A DNA stretch of 39,089 nt from positions 1-39,089 of the forward strand of contig PDSD01000021.1 in NCBI GenBank assembly GCA_002748325.1, in the 5' to 3' direction. This stretch comes from Arachnia propionica. Its GTDB lineage: Bacteria > Actinomycetota > Actinomycetes > Propionibacteriales > Propionibacteriaceae. Position numbers and translations under genes: made by a program. The notes beneath the pieces are model-generated. The model did no database searches and was not told the DNA's origin. It saw nothing but the letters and a program-made list of their open reading frames with translations. Of the stretch, positions 32,907 to 39,089 are shown in pieces (the stretch's first letter is position 1; the number at the start of each line of letters is the position of its first letter).

Positions 32907-33846
32907 CTGACTCGTCGTGCCCCATTGGTGCTGGAGCCGGAGGTTTCTGGGCGGCACGGCGCTTTGCCCGCGACTTCAACCAGATGCGAATCGGAATGAA
33001 GATCAACAGGGCTACAACCAAGACCGGCAGCAGTGCGCCCAGGGCAACCAGGATCGCCGTGGTGGTAGCGAGCATCGCACGCCAAGCGCCGGTTATGCCC
33101 TGCACGAACGGATTGTCGTAGTTCGGTGCAATCTGGCTGGGGCTGACGAACTCGACGACGATGTGCGACTGCGCGACCCTTTCTTGCAGCGACTTTTGAA
33201 TAGCCAACATCGCCTCAAGGTCACTTTGCCGGCTGGTCAGTTCCATCTCGACGGCTGCGATGTCGCTTACCGAGCCGCTTTTATTCATGAGTTCCTGGAG
33301 CCGGGCAATCGACTGGCGCAAGGTCTTGATCCGCGACTCAACGTCGACGACCTGCGTGGTGACGTCGTCGGCGGTGACAGTCTTGGCCCGCAGCTCACCA
33401 AGTTCGCTGATCTTGTCCATCGCCTCTTCGAAGCGGTCGGCAGGTACCGACACCTCCAAGGTGGCGGAAGCTGAGTCTTCATAGAAGGTCTGATACTCGT
33501 TGAGGATCATCCCATCTAGGTTGCTAACTAGCTCTCGCAACTCTTTGCTCGCGGCCAGATTCTCTTCAACGGCCAGAGTAACGCTGCCGCTACGGGCGAT
33601 CTGACGTTCGCCGAGGATAGGCGGGGTGTCAGCGGGCTGCTCTTGCTGGGCAGTTCCGGACTCCTGGTAGTCGCCTTGCACGGTCTCGTCCTTGGGCATG
33701 ACTTCGGGCGCACCAGCCTCGTCGAATTGTTCCTTTGAGCTACCATGTTCTTGTTCTTGCCAGGAAGAGTTTGCTGGCGCGGAACATGAGGCTATTGACA
33801 ACGGCAGCAACAGTGCTGCAATGATCGGGATCAGGTTAAGCTTCAT
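32890..33846 (-). CDS. DUF4349 lipoprotein with coiled coil and C-terminal membrane helix
   Basis: A 318-residue protein. The signal MKLNLIPIIAALLLPLSIASC ends in a lipobox-like IASC, so a lipid anchor at Cys21 is likely. A low-complexity Gln/Glu linker precedes the DUF4349 domain (RQIARSGSVTLAVEENLAAS), which includes a coiled coil (around SRIKTLRQSIARLQELMNK). A membrane helix (LVALGALLPVLVVALLIFI) and a basic tail follow. It is anchored at both ends in the membrane. The function is not known. ATG 33846 is chosen for the signal peptide; longer frames run into rnpB. Confidence 0.85.
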   Translation of the reverse strand: MKLNLIPIIAALLLPLSIASCSAPANSSWQEQEHGSSKEQFDEAGAPEVMPKDETVQGDYQESGTAQQEQPADTPPILGERQIARSGSVTLAVEENLAASKELRELVSNLDGMILNEYQTFYEDSASATLEVSVPADRFEEAMDKISELGELRAKTVTADDVTTQVVDVESRIKTLRQSIARLQELMNKSGSVSDIAAVEMELTSRQSDLEAMLAIQKSLQERVAQSHIVVEFVSPSQIAPNYDNPFVQGITGAWRAMLATTTAILVALGALLPVLVVALLIFIPIRIWLKSRAKRRAAQKPPAPAPMGHDESASSGS

Positions 33847-33924
33847 ACTCTCATTAACGCTTATCGGGCTGGAGTAGTTGACCCGCCCCCGCCTTTGTTG
33901 TCGATTCGTTATCTGTGTTGGCGG

Positions 33925-33930
33925 TAGACT
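33925..33930 (+). promoter_or_regulatory. rnpB: -10 box of rnpB
   Basis: TAGACT is 6 nt before G33937, the probable first base of the RNase P RNA. A clear -35 box was not found. Confidence 0.5.
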
Positions 33931-33936
33931 GCTGGC

Positions 33937-34303
33937 GAGACGAGTCGGCCAGATGATCGCGGCGCACCGCGTCGAGGAAAGTCCGGACTCCACAGAGCAA
34001 GGTGGTGGGTAACGCCCACCCGGGGTGACCCGCGGGACAGTGCCACAGAAAACAAACCGCCCGGCTGCGGCCGGGTAAGGGTGAAACGGTGGTGTAAGAG
34101 ACCACCAGCGCATCGGGTGACCGGTGCGGCTAGGTAAACCCCACCTGGAGCAAGGCCAAGAAGACCGGCTTCGCTGGTCGCGGATGCCGTTCGAGCGCTG
34201 CTCGCGCGAGGCATCCGGGTAGGCTGCCCGAGCGCGTCGGCAACGGCGCGCCTAGATGGATGATCATCCTTCGACAGAATCCGGCTTACCGGCCGGCTCG
34301 TCT
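33937..34303 (+). ncRNA. rnpB: RNase P RNA, bacterial type A
   Basis: The conserved core elements are all present in order: GAGGAAAGTCCGGACTCC (33972-33989), ACAGAAAACAAACCGCC, GGTAAGGGTGAAACGGTGG, AGGTAAACCCCACC, and GACAGAATCCGGCTTA near the 3' end. The ends pair: GACGAGTCGGCC (33939-33950) with GGCCGGCTCGTC (34291-34302), one G-U pair, forming P1. The RNA is the catalytic part that matures tRNA 5' ends. Ends are estimated from P1 and may be off by a few bases. The DUF4349 gene is divergent and map is convergent. Confidence 0.95.
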
Positions 34304-34358
34304 CCTTTTCGCAGTTACCTGGGTTGCCGGTTACCCTGCCGCTGACGGCCGAAGCCGA

Positions 34359-35231
34359 CTAGTCGCCAGGCAGGGTCAGGATCTCGGCCCCAGTTTTAGT
34401 GACGACCAGGGAATGCTCAAACTGGGCGACCCAGGAGTGATCGTTGGTGACGACGGTCCAGTCGTCGTCCCAGACGTGGCTGTCGGCCGATCCCAACGCC
34501 AGCATCGGCTCGATGGTGAACGTCATGCCCTCTTCGATCCTGGTGCTGAGTCGTGGCTCGTCGTAGTGCAGCACCACCAGGCCTGAGTGGAAGGAGGTGT
34601 GCACACCATGGCCGGTGTAGTCACGAACCACGCCGTAGCCAAATCGCTTGGCATAGGCCTCGATCACGCGGCCGATCACCGAGATCGGGCGCCCGGGCTT
34701 GACCGCCTTAATGCCACGATTCATGGCCTCTTCAGTGCGCTCGGTCAGCAGCCGGGCCTCCTCGCTTACGTTCCCGCAAAAGTAGGTGGCGCAGGTGTCG
34801 CCGTGCACGCCGTCGAGGTAGGCGGTCACGTCGATCTTGACGATGTCGCCGTCCTCCAACGGCCGCAGATCGGGAATGCCGTGGCAGACCACTTCATTGA
34901 CCGACGTGCAACAGGATTTGGGGAAGTGCTTGCCGCCGCCAGGCTCAGGGTAGCCCAGGGTCGCCGGGTAGGCGCCGTGGTCCAGCAGGTATTCGTGGGC
35001 GATCCGATCCAGTTCGTCGGTGGTCACGCCGGGAGCTACGGCCCGGCCAGCTTCACGCAACGCCTCGGCCGCAATCCGGCCAGCCACTCGCATGCGCTCA
35101 ATGACATCGCTTGATTGGACGTGTGACCCGGTGTGGCGCGCCTCGCGAGACTGCCAGGCGTACTCGGGGCGAACAATGTCCTTGGGGACAGGTAACTGTG
35201 GGCTCAACCGATGCGGTCTGATAGCTGGCAT
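34359..35231 (-). CDS. map: Methionine aminopeptidase, type I
   Basis: A 290-residue M24A metallopeptidase with an extra N-terminal stretch of about 40 residues, as in mycobacterial MapB (Rv2861c). Metal ligands lie in [20 protein letters not shown] (two Asp), GHGVHTSFH (His), FTIEPML (Glu) and AQFEHSLVV (Glu). It removes the initiator methionine from new proteins. ATG 35231 follows TAGCCT by 7 nt. The stop is near a broad inverted repeat (34333-34340 with 34369-34376) that I do not call as a terminator. Confidence 0.94.
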   Translation of the reverse strand: MPAIRPHRLSPQLPVPKDIVRPEYAWQSREARHTGSHVQSSDVIERMRVAGRIAAEALREAGRAVAPGVTTDELDRIAHEYLLDHGAYPATLGYPEPGGGKHFPKSCCTSVNEVVCHGIPDLRPLEDGDIVKIDVTAYLDGVHGDTCATYFCGNVSEEARLLTERTEEAMNRGIKAVKPGRPISVIGRVIEAYAKRFGYGVVRDYTGHGVHTSFHSGLVVLHYDEPRLSTRIEEGMTFTIEPMLALGSADSHVWDDDWTVVTNDHSWVAQFEHSLVVTKTGAEILTLPGD

Positions 35232-35238
35232 GACTGCC

Positions 35239-35244
35239 AGGCTA
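35239..35244 (-). promoter_or_regulatory. map: -10 box of map, leaderless type
   Basis: On the minus strand TAGCCT is followed by 7 nt and the ATG at 35231. It lies in the 27-nt gap behind the first DUF2510 gene. Confidence 0.5.
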
Positions 35245-35258
35245 GCAGCGGCTTACGG

Positions 35259-36383
35259 CTAGCCCAGCATCAGGTCGTTGAGTGCTTTGGACAGGGCTTG
35301 GTAGCTAGCCGGATCCGAGGCAGGCGAGGTGGCCAACGCTACGTGAACGACCTGCTCATTGTCGACGGTTCGCACAGCCGTCACAATTTGGATGTGTTCT
35401 TCGGGCACGGACATGCCCGGCAGGGTAGCCAGCAGATCCATCCGGAACACTTTCTCTACGGGATAGTTTCTGACGTCCTTCACGGTGGCGGTTGACCCCT
35501 TGGCGTAGGGCCCTTCGGAGCCCAGCAGGCATTCAACGACTCGCACAGCGGCAGTCTCGGCGGTGTAGGTGTCATCTGCCGATTTATCCAGGGTTCCCAC
35601 CGTGGCAGAGGCGTACCAAATGGCACCGTCGGGAAATTCGTACTGTCGATCCAAGCTGTTGGTGTCACGCAGCACTGGCGGCAGGAACGGAATGGGAGAG
35701 AACCCATCAACCTTGGGGATGCTCAGCCCAGCCTTCGACCGAAGTCGGCCGTCCTCATCTAACTCGCCGATCGCTTCCGAGTCGTTGATGGCGCAAGACA
35801 CGCCTCGCAATACGTTCCCAATCTGAACCAGTTCGCCGCGGTCGAGCGGAGTCGAACTGCCAAGCTTCTTCGTATCGGGTGGTGCCGCGGGAGTCGTCGT
35901 TGGGGTGGCGGCTGTGGTCGGGCTGGAAGGTGTAGCGCTAGCCGCAGATGGTTCCGTAGGCAGCGGAACCTGCTGATTTGCGGTCAGGTTCGCCGACGAA
36001 GGATCGGCCGAGGTGGCGACGGCTGCGGTATCTGGTTGGCCTGAAAACAGGAAGTAAGAACCTGTCGCGACGAGACCGATGAAAAGCAGCGCCACGAGCG
36101 CTACCGGCCATAGCTTGCCTCGGCGAGACTGGCTTTGGGTAGGCGCCGGCACGTCGTATGGCATGGAACCAGCAGCAGCACCAAGCATGGGGGGGGCTTC
36201 GCTAGGGGGTTGCGGCTCAAATTCTTGGGAAATCGCGGCTGCCGGAACGGGCTCTTGGGTAGCTTCCGGGGTGGCGTCGGACTCATTTGCCCAGTTTGAC
36301 CGGTATTGATCGGTCCAGGACACGCCGTTCCAATAACGTTCCCCCGTACCGGTTAAATTCGGATACCATCCCGGTTTACTCAC
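35259..36383 (-). CDS. DUF2510 membrane protein, paralogue 1
   Basis: A 374-residue single-pass protein. The N-terminal DUF2510 motif (KPGWYPNLTGTGERYWNGVSWT) is followed by a Pro/Glu-rich linker, a membrane helix at about residues 91-114 (KLWPVALVALLFIGLVATGS), a Thr/Ser/Pro-rich external stalk and a C-terminal domain with two cysteines (GVSCAIND, VVECLLGSEG). The domain ends ALSKALNDLMLG, similar in style to the ends of the two other copies. GTG 36383 follows TAACAT by 6 nt. DUF2510 is thought to be a short cytoplasmic membrane-near domain; the external domain has no known role. Confidence 0.75.
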   Translation of the reverse strand: MSKPGWYPNLTGTGERYWNGVSWTDQYRSNWANESDATPEATQEPVPAAAISQEFEPQPPSEAPPMLGAAAGSMPYDVPAPTQSQSRRGKLWPVALVALLFIGLVATGSYFLFSGQPDTAAVATSADPSSANLTANQQVPLPTEPSAASATPSSPTTAATPTTTPAAPPDTKKLGSSTPLDRGELVQIGNVLRGVSCAINDSEAIGELDEDGRLRSKAGLSIPKVDGFSPIPFLPPVLRDTNSLDRQYEFPDGAIWYASATVGTLDKSADDTYTAETAAVRVVECLLGSEGPYAKGSTATVKDVRNYPVEKVFRMDLLATLPGMSVPEEHIQIVTAVRTVDNEQVVHVALATSPASDPASYQALSKALNDLMLG

Positions 36384-36389
36384 AGGTGC

Positions 36390-36395
36390 ATGTTA
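36390..36395 (-). promoter_or_regulatory. -10 box of DUF2510 paralogue 1, leaderless type
   Basis: On the minus strand TAACAT is followed by GCACCT and the GTG at 36383. Confidence 0.5.
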
Positions 36396-36416
36396 TCGAA
36401 TGTTCCCGAAAAGGTG

Positions 36417-37250
36417 CTAGTCCACGTGTAACGAGTCGAAAGCGCGGGCTGCTTCTGCCAGGTTTTTGGTGTCGTCTATGGTGGCAGCAGTGGTGAAGAC
36501 CGACAGCTTGCCGGGAACCCCGATATCCAGCACCACAACGTCGACGACATCGCCTCGGATGCCGGGGCGATCAGATACGTAGACGTTCGCGGTGCTTCGC
36601 CAACCGGCATGGCCGTCGATTTCGATTGCTTGGTTGCGAATATATTCGCGGCCGGAATAGCCGAGATAATACGACGAGGTCGCCAAGCAACTAATCATTG
36701 ATTCAGCCGCCATTCTGGGGGCAGTGAAACCTTCATCGGTATGGAGTTCGCCCACAACGAGATCACTCATCCAGCCAGGCTCGATCTGCCGGGATTGTGA
36801 ATTCAAGTCGTATACCCAAGGCATCGGCATGTCGCCCATATTCCAAGAATCAGTTGGCAATGCAGCAAAAGATAAACCGCCGCCGTGAACCCGGCCATCG
36901 GATGATATTTGCGACCGAGATTCAGTGCTGGAATTTGGGCAGTCGATCAGTTCACCCTCATCTAACTGATCGATGGGGGAGGGCGGCTCGCTTGGGTTCT
37001 CGTCCCACTGCGGCCCAGTGGGTCTCGCACTGTTGGTGTCGACAGGCAGTGGCGCGGTGATGCTGGTTGCTGGCCCCATTAGCAAAAACATGGCCACCAA
37101 TACGGCCACGGTGGCAATGACTGCCACCAGCCATGCCCACGATCTCTTGGGAGTTTTCTCGGCGGGTTCCTCGTCGCGCCACCTGGTGCCATCCCAGTAG
37201 CGATATTTGCCGGGATTGGTGGGATCGGGATACCAGCCGGGCGCGGACAT
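36417..37250 (-). CDS. DUF2510 membrane protein, paralogue 2
   Basis: A 277-residue single-pass protein with DUF2510 (APGWYPDPTNPGKYRYWDGT), a membrane helix at about 38-60 (WLVAVIATVAVLVAMFLLMG) and an external domain. The domain contains ARPTGPQWDE, IDCPNSST and SMISCLATSSYYLGYS, and it ends VPGKLSVFTTAATIDD...AFDSLHVD. The same order and wording occur in paralogue 3 at 38013-38918 (AKPTGQQWQE, VACPLSES, FQCLASSYFYHT, TPGHLTVFHTEAPIDD), so the two arose by duplication. The two cysteines are shared and may form a disulfide. ATG 37250 follows TACACT by 6 nt. Confidence 0.75.
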   Translation of the reverse strand: MSAPGWYPDPTNPGKYRYWDGTRWRDEEPAEKTPKRSWAWLVAVIATVAVLVAMFLLMGPATSITAPLPVDTNSARPTGPQWDENPSEPPSPIDQLDEGELIDCPNSSTESRSQISSDGRVHGGGLSFAALPTDSWNMGDMPMPWVYDLNSQSRQIEPGWMSDLVVGELHTDEGFTAPRMAAESMISCLATSSYYLGYSGREYIRNQAIEIDGHAGWRSTANVYVSDRPGIRGDVVDVVVLDIGVPGKLSVFTTAATIDDTKNLAEAARAFDSLHVD

Positions 37251-37256
37251 GCTTCC

Positions 37257-37262
37257 AGTGTA
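37257..37262 (-). promoter_or_regulatory. -10 box of DUF2510 paralogue 2, leaderless type
   Basis: On the minus strand TACACT is followed by GGAAGC and the ATG at 37250. The GGAAGC could also serve weakly as a ribosome site. Confidence 0.5.
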
Positions 37263-37308
37263 GAAGCTTCTAACGGCGACGCAACGCCAACCGAGTGGCT
37301 GCCACGTG

Positions 37309-37362
37309 CGCTAGCCGTTGCACTTCATCGAGTGGCGATTTTCGGCTAGCGACACGAAGTGC
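37309..37362. repeat. Two interleaved inverted repeats (possible pseudoknot)
   Basis: CGCTAGCCG (37309-37317) pairs with CGGCTAGCG (37343-37351), and GCACTTC (37320-37326) pairs with GAAGTGC (37356-37362), both perfectly. The arms alternate A-B-A'-B', so the two stems cannot nest. They form either a pseudoknot or two exclusive hairpins. The element lies in the 128-nt gap after the minus-strand gene at 37391-37759 and before DUF2510 paralogue 2. Confidence 0.6.
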
Positions 37363-37390
37363 TCGGGCGTTCTTGTCGCTGGTGTCCGGG

Positions 37391-37759
37391 CTAAAAGACA
37401 AATGCGATCAAGAGCACCAAGATGAGGGTGAGCAGCTGTAGGGCGAGAATTGCCCAAAGCAGCATCCCCTTGGCGGCGCCCTGGTTGGCCGTGTCCTGGC
37501 CGCTGTCAGCAGGTTGTGATGCGTGCTGGGGCTCTTGAACCGTTTCGCTGGGCTTAGTGGCGGAGGCAACTTCGCTTGCCTCGGGTTCTTGCTGTGCCTC
37601 AGTTGACGGTGATTTCGGGGTCAACTCAGCCACCGAAACCTCAGGGGGAACCGATTCTTCCTGTGCGTTCGCTAAACACCTTTGATAAGGCCTTTGGTTA
37701 TCCCAATGCGTAGGAGTTCCGCATCTGCCGCCATCTGGGCAATCTACTAGCTCAGCCAT
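37391..37759 (-). CDS. Small tail-anchored protein with N-terminal Cys/His cluster
   Basis: A 122-residue protein of unknown family. The N-terminus MAELVDCPDGGRCG continues to a His and a third Cys (Cys7, Cys13, His18 and Cys28), a spacing that could bind zinc. An acidic, Gln/Ser/Pro-rich middle is probably disordered. One membrane helix at the very C-terminus (LLWAILALQLLTLILVLLIA) would anchor it with the N-terminus in the cytoplasm. AGGAAGGA lies 8 nt upstream of the ATG. It sits between two DUF2510 paralogues on the same strand and may belong to the same system. Confidence 0.65.
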   Translation of the reverse strand: MAELVDCPDGGRCGTPTHWDNQRPYQRCLANAQEESVPPEVSVAELTPKSPSTEAQQEPEASEVASATKPSETVQEPQHASQPADSGQDTANQGAAKGMLLWAILALQLLTLILVLLIAFVF

Positions 37760-38012
37760 CTCCGGTTCCTTCCTATAGCCACGCCGATCCTACTCGGCAA
37801 CCAGGCTCCGTGTGTTTGCTGTTTCAGTATTGACCGCTTCTGATTACTGGGGAGGGATCGCAAAACAGCTGTAACACCGGGTTTGCCCGTCGCTAATGCG
37901 GTTGCCTCGTTGGCTGAGTTCAGGGCTCAAGTTGCGTCTGCTGGCTAGCAACAGTTCCAGGGGTGGCGCTGACGCAACCTCGACGAAGGCAGATGCTTCG
38001 CAAAGCCTGGTG
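37760..38012. other. Intergenic gap between DUF2510 paralogue 3 and the Cys/His gene
   Basis: No gene is seen in these 253 bases. On the minus strand TAGGAT (37787-37792) could be the -10 box of the Cys/His gene, about 28 nt before its ATG. GTTGCGTC (37931-37938) pairs perfectly with GACGCAAC (37971-37978); GACGCAAC also occurs at 37278-37285 in the next gap. Confidence 0.4.
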
Positions 38013-38918
38013 TTAGCGGCGGCGCAACGACTCTAGGGCTGTTGCCACCTGGGCCAGGCGACGTTCATCGTCGATCGGTGCTTCGGTGTGGAAAACCGTC
38101 AGGTGTCCCGGGGTTCCCTCCGCCAAGACCACAACCACCACCTGGTCGCCGACCACTGGCTCACCATTGATGTTCCAGAAGTTTTCGCGAACCAGCCAGC
38201 CAGTGGTGCCATCCGAGGTAGTGAATGGTTCCTCAGTGAGTCGTTCCCGGTGATCCAACGTGTGATAGAAGTACGACGATGCCAGGCACTGGAACACCTG
38301 GTTGGTGGCGGTGGCTGGGTTCGAGTCGAAAGCATCGGTGGGAAGTTGGCCGATGGCGGTGATAGCCACCCATGAGCTGGTGACAGAGTCGAACTGGCCA
38401 GAGCGGTCATCGCTGAAATCGAGCGAGTAGCCGCCGCCTTCGATCCAGCCGGGAACTCCCTGATACTCGAATGGTCCCGACTGGAACCAACCGTTAACCG
38501 GGCCCCGATCGGCCGATTCGCTCAGGGGACAGGCAACCGGACGGCCATCGGTGTCTGTCTCGGGTGGCGGCGAAGTGATTGGTCGTTCCTGCCATTGTTG
38601 CCCAGTTGGTTTTGCCGAGGAGGTGTCTTCCACGGCCGGAACGGTGCCAGTGCTGTTGCCCGAGGTAAAGATTACGAGGATCAAGAACAGCGAGATGAAC
38701 GCGAGCCCCATCATCATGTAGACCCAGGCGCTGTTGCCTCGGCGGGGCGGCGGCTGCGGCGTACCATTCTCCCAGGTGTCGCCTTGCCAGCGGCGAGGCC
38801 GCTCCGGGCGGAAAACGTCGGCTCGATTGGTCTCGTTCTTGTAGTTGGTCCAAGCGGCACCGTCCCAATAGCGGGGTGGGCCGCCCCTGGGATCTGGGTA
38901 CCAACCTGGTTTTGCCAT
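38013..38918 (-). CDS. DUF2510 membrane protein, paralogue 3
   Basis: A 301-residue single-pass protein with DUF2510 (KPGWYPDPRGGPPRYWDGAA), an Arg/Pro-rich cytoplasmic linker, a membrane helix at about 66-86 (VYMMMGLAFISLFLILVIFT) and an external domain. The external domain matches paralogue 2 in order and in two cysteine contexts (VACPLSES, FQCLASSYFY), with the ending TPGHLTVFHTEAPIDDERRL. It is divergent from the glutamine synthetase gene. CAGACT lies 6 nt before the ATG (38925-38930), an imperfect leaderless -10 box. The function is unknown. Confidence 0.75.
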   Translation of the reverse strand: MAKPGWYPDPRGGPPRYWDGAAWTNYKNETNRADVFRPERPRRWQGDTWENGTPQPPPRRGNSAWVYMMMGLAFISLFLILVIFTSGNSTGTVPAVEDTSSAKPTGQQWQERPITSPPPETDTDGRPVACPLSESADRGPVNGWFQSGPFEYQGVPGWIEGGGYSLDFSDDRSGQFDSVTSSWVAITAIGQLPTDAFDSNPATATNQVFQCLASSYFYHTLDHRERLTEEPFTTSDGTTGWLVRENFWNINGEPVVGDQVVVVVLAEGTPGHLTVFHTEAPIDDERRLAQVATALESLRRR

Positions 38919-38995
38919 ATGCCTAGTCTGGCGTATCCGAGCCGGTTATCGATAGTAACTCGGCGGGCCCCTCGTTGTCTGGTGGTGTTTCAGGG

Positions 38996-39001
38996 CACAC
39001 T
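38996..39001 (+). promoter_or_regulatory. glnA: Possible -10 box of the glutamine synthetase gene
   Basis: CACACT is followed by TGGGTC and the ATG at 39008. Its position fits a leaderless start, but the first base is not the preferred T. Confidence 0.3.
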
Positions 39002-39007
39002 TGGGTC

Positions 39008-39089
39008 ATGGATAGGCAAGCGGAATACGTGCTGCGGGTGATGCAAGAACGCGGCGTCCAATTCGTGCGGCTCTGGTTTACCGATGTCT
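39008..39089 (+). CDS. glnA: Glutamine synthetase, type I, N-terminus only
   Basis: Twenty-seven codons are visible before the window ends: MDRQAEYVLRVMQERGVQFV, then RLWFTDV. The RxxFTDV-type segment after a short helix is the start of class I glutamine synthetases. The MDRQ...VRLWFTDV form is close to actinobacterial GlnA2 (Rv2222c). Only the first piece of the beta-grasp domain is present, so the isoform cannot be settled. The enzyme would make glutamine from glutamate, ammonia and ATP. Confidence 0.8.
   Translation, partial: MDRQAEYVLRVMQERGVQFVRLWFTDV

Noticed and set aside
33847..34113. Longer N-terminus for the DUF4349 protein
   Set aside because: It would translate part of rnpB in antisense and put the signal peptide inside the protein.
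34333..34376. Terminator between rnpB and map
   Set aside because: The 8-bp arms are 28 nt apart, one arm lies in the map coding end, and no T-tract follows; too weak to call.
1..39089. tRNA genes, CRISPR arrays, insertion sequences, prophage or toxin-antitoxin genes
   Set aside because: I looked for direct repeats, transposase motifs, cloverleaf patterns and phage proteins by eye and saw none; a tRNA or repeat search program would be needed to exclude them fully.

Overview
The window is a GC-rich actinobacterial chromosome segment. The evidence is: the DUF3117 mini-protein, the corynebacterial-type GlgA next to GlgC, the actinobacterial type of DapD, several DUF2510 proteins, a DivIVA-repeat protein after a LOG protein, and many start codons that lie 6-7 nt after a TAnnnT box with no Shine-Dalgarno site (leaderless style). 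From memory, the order dapD / dapE / LOG / DUF3117 / glgA / glgC / O-methyltransferase / sigE / anti-sigma / tatB / mrp / MgtE-CBS follows the Mycobacterium tuberculosis Rv1201c-Rv1232c region. Genus cannot be assigned. No tRNA, CRISPR array, insertion sequence or prophage gene was seen; this looks like core chromosome.

Layout. (1) 1-4.5 kb: a cut-off Tat/lipoprotein polysaccharide deacetylase, then a sulfide/persulfide module. It holds an SQR-like flavoprotein with a 54-aa partner and, convergently, a CoA-disulfide reductase-rhodanese gene that is frameshifted and lies behind a CsoR/CstR-like palindrome. (2) 4.5-12 kb: NUDIX hydrolase, transketolase, SppA, a VanW-type envelope protein, 7Fe ferredoxin and DapC. 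(3) 12-20 kb: a lysozyme-like membrane protein coupled to dapD, divergent dapE-LOG-DivIVA, DUF3117, the divergent pair glgA/glgC, and an O-methyltransferase. (4) 20-27 kb: dapA with a 17-codon coupled leader ORF and an intrinsic terminator inside its 3' end; then sigE behind an ECF-type promoter, a fused RseA-RseB-like anti-sigma factor and tatB; then, on the minus strand, an overlapping four-gene operon MgtE-N/CBS, DUF1003, membrane protein, mrp. (5) 27-33 kb: alpha/beta hydrolase, gnd, pepP, and a zinc-ribbon/RNB-ribonuclease pair in which both genes are frameshifted. (6) 33-39 kb: DUF4349 lipoprotein, rnpB (RNase P RNA), map, three DUF2510 membrane-anchored paralogues with a small Cys-rich tail-anchored protein, and the first 27 codons of a glutamine synthetase.

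How the genes work together: dapA, dapD, dapC and dapE supply four steps of the succinylase route to meso-diaminopimelate and lysine, and the SppA, VanW, lysozyme-like and deacetylase proteins act at the envelope. sigE, its anti-sigma factor and tatB form an envelope-stress unit. glgA and glgC make alpha-glucan, and tkt and gnd belong to the pentose phosphate pathway. Three reading-frame breaks in 39 kb (CoADR, zinc ribbon, RNB) mean that sequence quality must be checked before calling pseudogenes.
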